Shown here one piece after another: positions 27,600 through 37,602 of a stretch of DNA of 64,000 nt. Location: assembly GCA_965261065.1 (NCBI GenBank), contig OZ253444.1, forward strand, positions 7,254,001-7,318,000, read 5' to 3'. Source of the stretch: JAKZVK01 sp965261065. GTDB taxonomy: Bacteria > Acidobacteriota > Terriglobia > Bryobacterales > UBA6623. Under the pieces are notes generated by a model. The model searched no databases. It saw only the letters and a program-made list of their open reading frames with translations, and was not told the DNA's origin. The translations under genes were made by a program, and so were the position numbers. How positions within the stretch are numbered: position 1 is the first letter of the stretch; each line of letters opens with the position of its first letter.

Positions 27600-28841
27600 A
27601 TGCCTACCGTACGCCGGCGCCGAGCATTTGGTTCTTCGCTGACAATGATTGTCCTGGTCGCGATGCCCGCCCTCGCCGAAGACTGGCCGCAGATCCGCGG
27701 CCCCGAACGCGACGGCGTCTATCGGGGCGACGACCTGACGGGGGCTTGGCCGGACTCAGGGCCTCCGGTCTTGTGGGAAAAGAAGGTCGGCGACGGCCTC
27801 GCGAATGTCGCGGTGGCCAACGGACGCGTCGTCCTGTTCCACCGCGTCGGTGACGAGGACGTCGTCGAGGCGCTCGAGGCCGAGACCGGCGAAGCGATCT
27901 GGTCCTTCCGCTACCCGACGACCTATCACGACAGCTTCGGGTTCGACCCCGGGCCGCGCGCCGGCCCCGTCGTCGCCGGCAGCCAGATCTACACTTTTGG
28001 CGCACAGGGGATGCTGCACTGCCTGCGGTTCACCGACGGGAAGAAGGTATGGGGCCTCGACACGCACGCCAAGTTCGGCGTGAGCAAGGGGTTCTTCGGC
28101 GCTGCGGGTACGCCGCTGGTGGAAGGCACCCGCTTGTTCTTGAACGTCGGTGGGACCGACGGAGCCGGCCTCGTCGCCCTCGACAAAGACAACGGCCGCG
28201 TCCTGTGGACCGCCACCAATGACGAAGCCAGCTATTCCTCGCCCGTGGCGGCCGACCTCGGCGGCAAGCCGCATATCGTGTTCTTCACGCGCGACGGCTT
28301 GCGGGCGGCCGACCCGGCGACGGGCGAGATCCGCTTCGAGCAGCGATGGCGCTCACGCAGCCGCGCGTCGGTCAATGCCGCGATGCCTATCGTGGTCGGC
28401 CGACGCATCTTCCTCTCCTCCAGCTACGGGACCGGGGCGATACTTCTCAACGTGGATGGGGCGGCGATCGAGAAGGTGTGGTCCTCCGATGACGCGCTCT
28501 CGAACCATTACGCAACGAGCGTCTACCACGATGGCTACCTCTACGGTTTCCATGGGCGTCAGGAGTACGGTCAGGAGTTGCGCTGCGTCGAGTGGGAGAC
28601 GGGCAAGGTGCGCTGGAGCGAGCCGGGAATGAAAGCCGGCACAGTGACGCTGGTGGGGGATCGGCTGCTGGTGCTACGCGAGAACGGCGAGCTGATTCTC
28701 GCCGCGGCGTCTCCCGCTGGCTTCAAGAGCATCGCGCGGGCAAGAATCCTGGACGGGGTGGTGCGCGCCTACCCAGCTATTGCCAACGGCCTGCTATATG
28801 CCCGCAACGGTCAGCATTTGATCTGCGTGGATTTGCGATAG
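27600..28841 (+). CDS. Secreted PQQ-like beta-propeller protein
   Basis: 413 residues. A Met-rich N-terminal signal (LTMIVLVAMPALA) precedes a propeller opening DWPQIRGPERDGVY, the usual start of PQQ-like propellers in Acidobacteriota and Planctomycetota. Repeats such as VEALEAETGEAIWSFRYPT, CLRFTDGKKVWGLDTH and VALDKDNGRVLWTATNDE match the W-docking blades. No PQQ-dehydrogenase catalytic block is seen, so it is more likely a binding or scaffolding propeller than an enzyme. It stands alone. Confidence 0.8.
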   Translation: MPTVRRRRAFGSSLTMIVLVAMPALAEDWPQIRGPERDGVYRGDDLTGAWPDSGPPVLWEKKVGDGLANVAVANGRVVLFHRVGDEDVVEALEAETGEAIWSFRYPTTYHDSFGFDPGPRAGPVVAGSQIYTFGAQGMLHCLRFTDGKKVWGLDTHAKFGVSKGFFGAAGTPLVEGTRLFLNVGGTDGAGLVALDKDNGRVLWTATNDEASYSSPVAADLGGKPHIVFFTRDGLRAADPATGEIRFEQRWRSRSRASVNAAMPIVVGRRIFLSSSYGTGAILLNVDGAAIEKVWSSDDALSNHYATSVYHDGYLYGFHGRQEYGQELRCVEWETGKVRWSEPGMKAGTVTLVGDRLLVLRENGELILAAASPAGFKSIARARILDGVVRAYPAIANGLLYARNGQHLICVDLR

Positions 28842-28872
28842 GCCACTCCCTGCCCGAAAGTGGAGATTCGCT

Positions 28873-28897
28873 AGGGTTCGTGCCGGACCGCTCCCTT
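28873..28897. repeat. Dispersed repeat arm (GGTTCGTGCCGGACCGCTCCCT)
   Basis: This sequence recurs at 63103-63144 in full length and in variant form at 33695-33735 (inverted) and 33875-33915. At this site the second half, ACGGTCACGGCTCGG, is found only beyond the intron at 30939-30953. Confidence 0.75.
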
Positions 28898-28947
28898 AGG
28901 GGCTGTGAAAGAATCGGTGTCCATGAACATCTGCGGAAGCTGGCGCA

Positions 28948-28977
28948 ATTGTAGGGGCGGGCCCCCGTGCCCGCCCG
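28948..28977. repeat. Left arm of a REP-like hairpin split by the group II intron
   Basis: Thirty bases starting ATTGTAGGGGCGGGCCCCCG are the exact reverse complement of 30883-30912. The two arms would form a long GC-rich hairpin if the intron between them were absent. Confidence 0.9.
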
Positions 28978-29540
28978 CGCTTTGCTGATGACTGTGTGCC
29001 ACGAGCGCAGAGAGGGCCGCAAGGGCCTCGAAGTGTGTAACTGCTCGACTGATGAGGGTAGGCCCCTCGGAACCGGCTTGCAGGAGCAGGTTCCAAACCA
29101 CCTTCGGCGGCTGTGGCCAAAAGCCATGGTCGTGAGCACAGAAGGAAAAGGCCTGGAAAGAACCAGGTCAGGTGATTGGCAAGAAGAGGACCGCAAGGGA
29201 ACCACTGAGGACGTGTCGAAAGCGTAGGGATGATGTCAAAACCGTAGGGAGTCGTTACGGCGGGACGAGTGGCGGCGGCGCCTGTTTACGGACCGCAACG
29301 GCATCCGGCATTAAGGGGGCCTGAGCTTGCCGAGAGGCGGTGGAGCGGAACGTGGGAACCTGAGCCTCCGATGCAAACGGAGAAGCCACAAGTGGAAGAA
29401 CCATGAGGGCGAGAGTACGGAAACGGAGTGCAGGGGCGGAACAACCTGTAGTAGCGAGGAAGTCCCCGCGAAAGGGATGGAGCAAAGGGGTTGTGTCAGG
29501 GAGCCGAATGCAATGAGCCAACCAGCAATGGGAGGAGACA

Positions 29541-30799
29541 ATGAGTGAGGCAAAGCCGTTTTGTATTTCCAAGGGGGAGGTCTGGGAAGCGTCTAAGCGG
29601 GTGAAGGCGAACCCAGGAGCGGCAGGGGTCGACGGACAGTCGATTACGGATTGTGAGAAGAAGCTGAAAGGCAACCGCGATAAGATCTGGAATCGGATGT
29701 CGTCGGGCAGCTACTTTCCGCCGCCGGTGCGCACGGTGAAGATACCGAAAGCGAACGGTGGGAAAGGAGCCTGGGCATTCCGACCGTAGCAGATCGGATC
29801 GCGCAAATGGTGGTGAAGTCGAGACTGGAGCCGGAGGTGGAACCGCTGTTTCATCCGGATTCCTACGGCTATCGGCCGGGAAAATCGGCATGGGATGCAG
29901 TGGGCAAGGCGCGGCAGCGATGCTGGCGTCAGGACTGGATCATCGATCTGGACATCCAGGGCTTCTTCGACAACATCGACCAAGATCTGCTGAGGCGGGC
30001 AGTAAGGAAACACGCCAAGGACAAGTGGGTCGTACTCTACATCGAGCGCTGGTTGCAGGCTCCGATCGAAGAGGAAGATGGCCCGCTGGTCCCGCGTGAG
30101 AAAGGCACGCCGCAAGGCGGAGTCATCAGCCCCCTGTTAGCCAATCTGTTCCTGCACGACGCCTTTGATCGGTGGCTGGCGAAGCGCTATCCGCAGGTGT
30201 GGTTTGAGCGTTACGCCGACGATGCCATCGTGCATGGCAGGACGGAGAGGCAAGCCCAGGAGGTTCGGGCGGCCATCGCCGCACGTTGGAGGGAATGCGG
30301 GCTGGAACTTCATCCCGAGAAGACGAAGATCGTCTACTGCAGGGATGAGGATCGGCGAAGGACGTATCCGAACGAGAAGTTCGATTTCCTCGGTTACACT
30401 TTTCGGCCGCGGAGATCGAAGAATCGTTTTGAGAAGTACTTCATCAACTTCAGCCCCGCCATTTCCGATCGGGCAGTGAAGGCGATTCGGGTGGAGATTC
30501 GGAGCTGGAAGCTGCACTTACGCAGTGACAAGAGCATCGAGGATCTGTCGCGGATGTTCAACCCGAAGATCCGAGGCTGGCTGCAGTACTACGGGCGGTA
30601 TGATCGCTCGGCGCTGTATCCGCCGAGGCGCCAACTCGATCGAGCGCTGGCCCGCTGGGCCTATCGGAAATACAAGAAGCTGCGCGGCCATCTGCGCCGG
30701 GCGACGCACTGGGTGGCGCGGATTTCACGGCGTGACCCAAGGTTGTTTGCTCACTGGCAGTTGGGCGTGCGGCGTGGCTCCCTGGTGGGAGCCGTATGA
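29541..30799 (+). pseudogene. Group II intron reverse transcriptase/maturase (LtrA-type), one frameshift
   Basis: Starts MSEAKPFCISKGEVWEASKRV and reads the RT-0/1 region (GAAGVDGQSI) until the frame breaks at about 29760, in GGTGGGAAAGGAGCC. Adding one base there restores GGKRSLGIPTVADRIAQMVVKSRLEP. The second part carries the palm motif FERYADDAIVHG, GTPQGGVISPLLANLFL, FLGYTFRPRRSKNRF and a maturase X domain (MFNPKIRGWLQYYGRY). It ends GAV just as domain V begins. No endonuclease domain. The break is in a short homopolymer, so sequencing error is possible. Confidence 0.85.
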
Positions 30800-30822
30800 G
30801 CGGAGACGTTCACGTACGGTTC
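30789..30822 (+). ncRNA. Group II intron domain V
   Basis: A 34-nt hairpin: GAGCCGTATGAGCG, tetraloop GAGA, then the complementary arm CGTTCACGTACGGTTC with the usual two-base bulge. It follows directly on the maturase stop and is the catalytic heart of the intron. Confidence 0.85.
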
Positions 30823-30882
30823 TGAGAGAGCGTCGGGGTGCGATTCCCCGGCGCTACTCACCTGCGATGTCCATGGCAGGGT

Positions 30883-30912
30883 CGGGCGGGCACGGGGGCC
30901 CGCCCCTACAAT
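30883..30912. repeat. Right arm of the REP-like hairpin split by the intron
   Basis: The exact reverse complement of 28948-28977 (CGGGCGGGCACGGGGGCCCG...ATTGTA side). It is followed by a partial copy of the ACGGTCACGGCTCGG dispersed repeat at 30939-30953. Confidence 0.9.
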
Positions 30913-30942
30913 CCTCTAGCGTTTTTTTACGGCCCCTTACGG

Positions 30943-33617
30943 TCACGGCTCGGGTTGGGGCTCTGATAGCCAGATGTTGCCGGTCGTTTCTTGGACGTTG
31001 AGGTAGAGCTTGTCGGCGGCCAAGCCGTAGGCTGTTGGACGCAAGGAGCGGCGCTGTTCGTGGAAGCCGAAAACGTGCTTCAACTCACCCACGGGCCGCT
31101 TGGACCCAGGGTCGAGATGGCTCGCCCAGATGCATCGAAAACCGTCTCTCTGAGAGAAGAAATAGAGCAGGTTCCCGTCGGGAGACCACCAACTTCTGCT
31201 GTCGAGCTGGTTTTTGGTGATGCGAATCCATTCGTCGCTAGGGGCGGCGACGCCGTCCCTGAGGCGTGCAATAAAGGTGGGCTCCACGCGGAAGGGCTCC
31301 TCGATAACATTGAACGACAGCCACTGTCCGTCTGGCGAGAATGCAGGCGAATGTACCCGGTTGCCCGGGTTCTCCAGAATGTGCATGACCTCCCGTGTCT
31401 CAACGTCGATCGTGGACCATTGGCCGAATGCCGTTGAAGAATGGATGATCTTCCTGCTGTCCGGGGACCAGGATATGATCGTGGTCACACTGTCCGCCAG
31501 CTTCTCCTCCACGCCTCCTTCGGTAGGTATGACAAACAGCTCAAAGTTCCCGTAAAGGCCGCGCACAAACGCGACCTTTGTGCCGTCCGGCGAAATGATC
31601 GCCCGCGGCTCACTCGCCGGCGTCACCACCAGCGGAGTCTGCACACCCGTTTCGTTGTCCCAAATCCAGACATCGCCGTTGCCCGACTGTTCGCGGACGA
31701 AGGCCACTGTGGCGCCGTCCGCTGACACCGTGGGGAACCGCTCATCTGCTGCGCTGGCTGTTACAGGCTCCGGTTCGCCGTTCAAGTCACCCCGGTTCGC
31801 ATCAATGGCCACACCCCAGACATCCAGGTTTCGGCTGCGGGAGGTGAAAGCGATGCGGCCGTCCGGCAATGCTGCAGGCTGTTGTTGTGAGATGCCTTGC
31901 GTAAGCCGCTGGGGTGTCCCCACCGCCCGTCAGGGTTCCGAGGCCAGCATGAGTTGATAGATGTTCGTGGTGTCTCCCTGCTGTGCAGAGAAGATCATGA
32001 GGTCGGGGTCGGCCAGCCAGTCGGGTGCTGACGCCTCGACTCCACCAAGCCTGAGTCCAGCTTTTTCTTTGATGTCCGCAGCGCCCGTCTTCACAGCCTG
32101 GCCACCCTCGGCCGGCGCGATCCACCAGTCAACCGTTTCAAGAGTCCGCATCACCTCTTCTGGGCTTCCCGCAAAGAGGATGTATTGCCCGTCGGGCGAC
32201 CAGGCCGGGTCGGCCCCCCAAGCAACGCCGGTTTCGAGTCTCCGCGAAGCCCCCCACTCATCGCAACAACATGGATGCTCGCTTCGCGAAGCCGTCCGCC
32301 CACGTAATAGGCGATCCACTGGCCGTCGGGAGAGACCCTTGACCTCCGCCCGTCCTTGGCCAGCAAGCGGGCCGCTCCGCCGAGCGCAGGCGCCACATAG
32401 ACGCCGCCTCCGTCGCGGTCGGATCGGAACACGACTTGGCTGCCATCGGGCGAAAAATCCGGCTGCCAATCGTCGGCTTCGTGATCGGTGACCGGAATGA
32501 GGCCGCCTCCGGTCGACTGCTGAACCCAGATGTCGAGATTCCCTTCGCCCGCTCGGTCCGAGGCGTAGGCGATCATCCTTCCGTCGTTCGAGATAGCGGG
32601 TTGGTGTGTGAGGCCCGTGTCGTGAGTGAGTTGGCGCAGGTTGTATTGAGGCGCCGGCATCTGGGTTGCTGAACGGCCCCAGATCCACCAGGCGACGCCC
32701 GCTACGGCCGCGAGTAGGAGCACGGCCAGTCCGGAGATCGCATGCACCGCGCGCTTTGCCGGCGTCGGTACCGGCCGGACTTGGGACGGTTGTGGCTCCA
32801 GATCGCGCCGCAACGCCTGAAGACCGACCAACAACTCGTCGGCGTGCTGATAGCGCTCGTCGGCTTTCTTCGCCAGGCACTTGTTGACGATGCGTTCCAG
32901 CTCCTTGGGCACACCCGTTCGGACTGCTGTCAAGGGTTCCGGCGGCTCGTTCATGAGGGAGAACACGACCGCCTGGTCGAAGTCCCCGCGAAACGGCTGC
33001 TGTCCGGTCACCATCTCGTAGAGCACGACACCGAGGGACCAGATGTCTGTGTGTCGGTCTGTCTCGACGCCTTCGGCCTGCTCGGGTGACATGTAGGCCA
33101 CCGTACCCAGAGTCGTGCCGTGCTGGGTGAGTTTGGAACTCCCGGCTAGTTGCGCCAGGCCGAAGTCCATGATCTTCACCAGTCCGCGCGAGCCTGCGAG
33201 AAGCATCACGTTGTCGGGCTTGATGTCGCGATGGGCGATGGCCTTTTCGTGCGCGGCTTCGAGTCCGTCCGCCATCTGGATGGCAATGGAGAGGGCTTCG
33301 GGGAGCTTGAGCGGACCGTCGGCAATCTTTTGACTCAGGGTTTGACCTTCGAGGAAGGCCATGACAATGAACGTGCGGCCGTCCGCTTCGTCGATTTCGT
33401 AGACCGTGCAGACGTTGGGGTGATCGAGTGCGGCGGCGGCCATCGCTTCCCGGTGGAAGCGCTTGCGGCCTTCTTTGTCGCGGAGGAGGTGAGGCGCGAG
33501 GAATTTCAGTGCGACGGGGCGTTTTAGTTTCGTGTCTTCGGCTTTGTAGACGATGCCCATGCCGCCTTCACCAAGTTTGTCGGTGATGTGGTAATGGGAA
33601 ATGGTGGTGCCGATCAT
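30943..33617 (-). pseudogene. Ser/Thr protein kinase with TolB-like propeller, frameshift plus in-frame TGA
   Basis: The kinase domain is intact: LGEGGMGIVYKAED (P-loop), VALKFL (Lys), AHRDIKPDNVML (catalytic loop), MDFGLAQL and YMSPEQAEG. A membrane helix (AISGLAVLLLAAVAGVAWWIW) follows, then a TolB-like WD/PD40 propeller (ISNDGRMIAYASDRAGEGNLDIW). At 32246-32251 a G run of six, where seven would keep frame, shifts out of the propeller. The proper frame resumes as RRLETGVAWGADPAWSPDG. A TGA at 31930-31932 then interrupts SEP(W)RAVGTPQRLTQG, with no change of frame; TGG would restore it. Repaired, the product is about 891 residues, normal for this family. As it stands, only a truncated kinase with part of the propeller would be made. 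Confidence 0.85.
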
Positions 33618-33694
33618 GGGCTGATCGCTGCTGGAATGTGAAGCTGAGCGCTATTGTCGCGCATTTGTTGTCGCTGCTGGGGGAATGTACAGCA

Positions 33695-33915
33695 AACCGA
33701 GCCGTGAGCGTAAGGGAGCGGTCCGGCAGGGACCCTCGGCGTTCCCCACACGTGGGTAGGGCAGTAGACACCCGCCGCCTGCAAGGTGCACTCCAGTAGC
33801 CACTGCCTGCTGGGTCCGCAAGACGGCTCCCGGACGAGACAGCTCCCCGACCTAGAGGCGGTCGGGACAGCGTCAGGGCTCGTGCCTGACCGCTCCCTCA
33901 CGGTCACGGCTCGGT
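33695..33915. repeat. Dispersed repeat pair in inverted orientation
   Basis: The left arm 33695-33735 (AACCGAGCCGTGAGCGTAAG...) and the right arm 33875-33915 (...CACGGTCACGGCTCGGTT) are near-complementary and enclose about 140 bp with no gene. Together with the bases to 33930 they fill the gap between the kinase gene and the RraA-like gene. Confidence 0.8.
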
Positions 33916-33930
33916 TGTTTCGCTGGCTAA

Positions 33931-34671
33931 TTAGATCCGCCCGTACTCCTCCACCGCGCGCTTGATCGACTTAAACTTCTCGATGAAGGGGTACATCGCG
34001 TGCTCGGTCTGGTCGTTGTCGATCGCTTTGTCGAGAATCTCTTTCGCACGATCGCGGGGTACGACGGCGACACCGTCCTCGTCAGCGGTGATGATGTCGT
34101 TCGGCCGCACCTTCACGCCCGCGCACATCACCTCGATATTTGAGCCGACGAAGCGGTAGTGGTTGATCGAGGTCGAAGGGACCGCGCCGCGGCTGAAGGT
34201 CGGAAACTGGATCTTGCGCAACTGGGGCGTGTCGCGCGCGCCGCCGTCAATGATCGCGCCGACGAAGCCGCGCGCCTTCATCGCGGTGGCCATCAAACCG
34301 CCGATGCCGGCCGTGTCCTTGCCGTCTTCGAGCACGATCACAAAGACCGAGCCGGGCGGCGCGCCGTCGATCGCGTCGAGCACGCCTTGGAAGTCGGCGG
34401 GGCCGTCGGTATGCTCCTCCTTCTTAAGCATCACCGTCACGGCTGAGCCGGCGAACTTTGTGGGGAACAACGGCTGGACGTCGGCCGACATGTGCGCGCG
34501 CTGCCCCGCGACCTGCTCCACCGCGTCGGCCACGGAGGCGACCTCGACGTGCAGGAAGGCGTCGATCAACGGGTCGCCGGTTTGGGCGACCGAAGGGGAT
34601 TCGTCGGCCACCCAAAACAGCGCGGCGGCGAACACGACGGCCACGGCAAGGGCCAGTCTTTTCAGCTTCAT
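33931..34671 (-). CDS. RraA-like protein with a secretion signal
   Basis: 246 residues. N-terminal signal peptide (MKLKRLALAVAVVFAAALFWVADE...VAQ). The RraA/aldolase fold core is recognisable: SVADAVEQVAG, GSAVTVMLKKE, DGKDTAGIGGLMATAMKARGFVGAIIDGGARDTPQLR (with the GGxxRD-type metal-binding block) and GVKVRPNDIITADEDGVAVVPRD. Family members act as RNase E regulators or as oxaloacetate/4-hydroxy-4-carboxy aldolases, in the cytoplasm. The apparent export signal makes the usual roles unlikely, and its substrate is unknown. Confidence 0.75.
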   Translation of the reverse strand: MKLKRLALAVAVVFAAALFWVADESPSVAQTGDPLIDAFLHVEVASVADAVEQVAGQRAHMSADVQPLFPTKFAGSAVTVMLKKEEHTDGPADFQGVLDAIDGAPPGSVFVIVLEDGKDTAGIGGLMATAMKARGFVGAIIDGGARDTPQLRKIQFPTFSRGAVPSTSINHYRFVGSNIEVMCAGVKVRPNDIITADEDGVAVVPRDRAKEILDKAIDNDQTEHAMYPFIEKFKSIKRAVEEYGRI

Positions 34672-34826
34672 GTCAGTTCCCTCTTCTCCAAAGGGTGTAG
34701 CGACTCGGTTGCCAAGCCCACGGGGTCACAGCGTCGCGCCCTGTAGCGCAACAGGCGGGCGCGCCTTCCGAGACGTAGATTCTAGCAATACGGCGGGTTG
34801 CGAGGCGACCAGGCGGACCGCGTGCG

Positions 34827-35036
34827 CTACGACGCTGCCGTCGGCGTGGGGCTTTGCTTGCCCGCGTTCTCGCGGCGCCGCGGGCAGGCCTCGCAACTCA
34901 ATGGGTCGCCCTCCGGATCCAGAACATCCGGGCCGTCGCAGGACCCACGCAAACAGGGCCGTTTGAGAACAACGCCCACCGCCATCGCCAGCATGATGAT
35001 GGCGATCGCCACCACGGTGAGGACTAGGATTCCCAT
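34827..35036 (-). CDS. nqrM: Na+-NQR maturation factor NqrM
   Basis: 69 residues from the ATG at 35036. One membrane helix (ILVLTVVAIAIIMLAMAVGVVL) followed by a short cysteine-rich tail (CLRGSCDGPD...SCEACPRRR). This layout matches NqrM, which helps insert the iron between NqrD and NqrE. Its place directly after apbE, at the end of the nqr genes, supports the call. Confidence 0.85.
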   Translation of the reverse strand: MGILVLTVVAIAIIMLAMAVGVVLKRPCLRGSCDGPDVLDPEGDPLSCEACPRRRENAGKQSPTPTAAS

Positions 35037-35094
35037 TTCGTTCTGTGCAGTCGATCCGCGCTGATTCCAACTGCGTCCATCAACGCTCGCCGTT

Positions 35095-36129
35095 TCAGTT
35101 GGCCCCAAACAACGCCTGGAACCTCGCCGTCGCTTTGTCGGAAAGCTCCTCCCCGCCTTTGCGCACCAGAAACAAGGCCGCGAGATTTTGCGCCTCGGCG
35201 AACCGGAAACCGTCATCCTCGCCCATCACCATCAAAGCCGTGGCATAGCCGTCCGCCCGCATGCAGGAAGGGTCAAGCACGGTCACCGACGCGAGGCGAT
35301 GCGACACCGGACGTCCTGTTCGCGGATCGATCGTGTGCGACAGCCGCACGCCGTCCTTCTCGAGAAAGTTGCGGTAGTCGCCCGAGGTCGCCATAGCCAT
35401 GTCCGCGAGCGCCAGAACGCGGTGCGGCTCCCGTCTCATGCTCAACGGACGCTCCACAGCGATCCGCCAGGGCTGTCCCGCGCCGTTGTGTCCGGCCGTC
35501 CGGACCTCGCCGCCTACTTCCACCATATGATTGCCGAGACCCGCCTTTGCTAGCGCCATCGAAACGCGGTCCACCGCGTATCCCTTGGCGATGGCCGAGA
35601 GGTCACACTCGACCGCCGGCGCCAACTTCCGCATCGTGTTCGCCCGCTCGTCCACCTTGATTCTATGCCACCCCAGCCGCGACCGAAGGCTCGCCAGTTC
35701 CTTTTCGCTGGGCATCTCATGGCGCTCGGTAGCACCGAATCCCCAGGCCTCCACCAGAGGTCGCACGGTCACATCAAACGCACCCTCGGTGGCTTCGCTA
35801 ATCCGCATGGCCTCGGCGAGGACGGCGATCGTGTCGGCCGAGAGCGTGACCGGCTCTGTCTCCCGCGACTGGTTGAAGCGCGAAAGCTCCGAGGAGTCGA
35901 GGTACGTCGACATTTTGGCATTGACGTTCTCCAGTTTCGCCTCGATCGTGCCGCGGACCTCCTGGCGCTGCCGGTCGGTGAGGTCTTCCTCGACGACCTT
36001 CACGGTAAAGGTCGTGCCCATCGTCGGGCCTTGGAAGGAGTACTGCTGGAGCGCGGCCGGCTGGGGCCCGCAGGCGCAGAGCAGCCCGAGGAGCGCGCCC
36101 GCCGTCAGCGGTGTCGCTTCTCTGATCAC
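35095..36129 (-). CDS. apbE: FAD:protein FMN transferase (ApbE)
   Basis: 344 residues with a lipoprotein-type start (LLGLLCACGP). Core blocks GPTMGTTFTVKVVEE, the TSGDYRNFLEKDGVRLSHTIDPRTGRPVS stretch with the metal and FAD-binding residues, and VDRVSMALAKAGLGNHMVEVGGEVRT match ApbE. In this context it attaches FMN to the Thr of NqrB and NqrC in the periplasm. It lies between nqrF and nqrM in the same direction. Confidence 0.93.
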   Translation of the reverse strand: MIREATPLTAGALLGLLCACGPQPAALQQYSFQGPTMGTTFTVKVVEEDLTDRQRQEVRGTIEAKLENVNAKMSTYLDSSELSRFNQSRETEPVTLSADTIAVLAEAMRISEATEGAFDVTVRPLVEAWGFGATERHEMPSEKELASLRSRLGWHRIKVDERANTMRKLAPAVECDLSAIAKGYAVDRVSMALAKAGLGNHMVEVGGEVRTAGHNGAGQPWRIAVERPLSMRREPHRVLALADMAMATSGDYRNFLEKDGVRLSHTIDPRTGRPVSHRLASVTVLDPSCMRADGYATALMVMGEDDGFRFAEAQNLAALFLVRKGGEELSDKATARFQALFGAN

Positions 36130-36297
36130 GAGCGAAGTTCCCAGCCCCGCACAATGACTCTTCGCAGCAGCCCAGGCCGCCGCTCACCGCCACTCGGAGC
36201 CGCAAGCGTGAGCTTGCGCTGAGCTGTGGGGCCAGCGACGGCGATTGCTGAACCAGCGATATTCCGAACCACAATCCAGCCGCGACGCCACTCCCAC

Positions 36298-37527
36298 CTA
36301 CCCGCCGAAATCGTCAAACGCTATGTTCTCGGGCTCAACGCCCAAGTCATCGAGCATCTTGAAGCAGGCGCTCATCATCATCGGCGGTCCGCACATGTAG
36401 TACTCGATGTCTTCCGGCGCCGGATGGTCTTTGAGGTAGTTGTCATAGAGCACCTGATGGATGAAGCCGTTGTAACCGGTCCAGTTATCCTCGGGCAGGG
36501 GCTCGGACAAGGCTATGTGCCATTCGAAGTTGTCGGGGTTCGCTTTCTGGATGCCGTCAAAGTCCTCGACGTAGAAGGCCTCGCGCAAGCTGCGCGCGCC
36601 ATACCAGAACGACACTTTGCGTTTCGTGTCCACACGCTGGAACTGGTCGAAGATGTGCGAGCGCATCGGTGCCATGCCCGCGCCACCGCCGATGAAGACC
36701 ATCTCCGCGTCGGTGTCTTTCGCGAAGAAATCACCAAACGGACCCGAGATCGTCACTTCATCGCCGGGCTTCCTGCTGAAGATAAACGACGACATGATGC
36801 CCGGTGGCGTACCCTTTGGCGCGCGAGGTGGAGGCGTCGCAACCCGCACGTTGAGCATGATGACGCCCTTTTCGTCGGGGTAATTCGCCATCGAGTACGC
36901 GCGGCTGACCGGCTCGGTGACAACCGAGTCGATTTCCCAAATCTGGAACCTGTCCCAATCAGCTCGGAACTCCGGCTCGACGTCGATGTTCTTGTAATGG
37001 ACTGAGTGAGGCGGGCACGAAATCTGGATGTATCCTCCGGCGCGAAATGGCACCTCCTCGCCCTCGGGCAACTCCAGCACGAACTCCTTGATAAAGGTCG
37101 CTACGTTATGATTCGAGCGCACCTTGCATTTCCATTCCTTAACGCTGAAGATTTCGGCCGGCAGCCGGATCTTCATGTCTTGCTTGACTTTGACCTGGCA
37201 GGAGAGGCGGCACCCCTCGCGCGCCTCGCCGCGGGTGACGTGGCTGGTTTCGGTGGGCAATAGCGAACCGCCGCCCGATTCGACATCGACCTTGCAGGTG
37301 CCGCACGTGCCCTTGCCTCCGCAGGCCGAGGGAATAAAGATCCGCTGGTCGGCCAGGGCGTTCAACAGCGTTCCGCCGGCCACGACGTGAACGGCGCTGG
37401 CGGGGTCGTCGTTGATGAGGATATTCACCTCACCGCCGGCCACCAGCCGCGTGCGGGCCACCATCAATACCACCACCAACGTCAAGATGACGAGGGTGAA
37501 CATGAAGACGCCGAGCAGTACAGTCAT
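36298..37527 (-). CDS. nqrF: Na+-translocating NADH:quinone reductase subunit F
   Basis: 409 residues. An N-terminal membrane helix, then a plant-type 2Fe-2S domain with Cys69, Cys75, Cys78 and a final ligand near Cys110. The FAD domain (RAYSMANYPDEKGVIMLNVR) and NADH domain (MVFIGGGAGMAPMRSHIFDQ; YYMCGPPMMM) follow. It oxidises NADH on the cytoplasmic side and feeds the other subunits. The gap to nqrE upstream is 75 bp. Confidence 0.95.
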   Translation of the reverse strand: MTVLLGVFMFTLVILTLVVVLMVARTRLVAGGEVNILINDDPASAVHVVAGGTLLNALADQRIFIPSACGGKGTCGTCKVDVESGGGSLLPTETSHVTRGEAREGCRLSCQVKVKQDMKIRLPAEIFSVKEWKCKVRSNHNVATFIKEFVLELPEGEEVPFRAGGYIQISCPPHSVHYKNIDVEPEFRADWDRFQIWEIDSVVTEPVSRAYSMANYPDEKGVIMLNVRVATPPPRAPKGTPPGIMSSFIFSRKPGDEVTISGPFGDFFAKDTDAEMVFIGGGAGMAPMRSHIFDQFQRVDTKRKVSFWYGARSLREAFYVEDFDGIQKANPDNFEWHIALSEPLPEDNWTGYNGFIHQVLYDNYLKDHPAPEDIEYYMCGPPMMMSACFKMLDDLGVEPENIAFDDFGG

Positions 37528-37602
37528 TTCTTATTCTGTTCGTCCGGCAATGCCGTTTCTCGAAACCAATGTCGGGGCTCGGCACATGCCGCGCCCGCGC
37601 TG

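Larger units (their letters stand above)
28994..30861 (+). mobile_element. Group II intron with internal maturase gene (boundaries approximate)
   Basis: The 5' boundary is placed at GTGTGCCACG (28994), which fits the GUGYG consensus. The 3' boundary is placed after GCGCTACTCAC (30861), where domain VI ends with a bulged A and a final AC. Domain V is clear at 30789-30822. The open reading frame is 29541-30799. The whole unit lies between the two arms of a REP-like hairpin. Confidence 0.75.
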
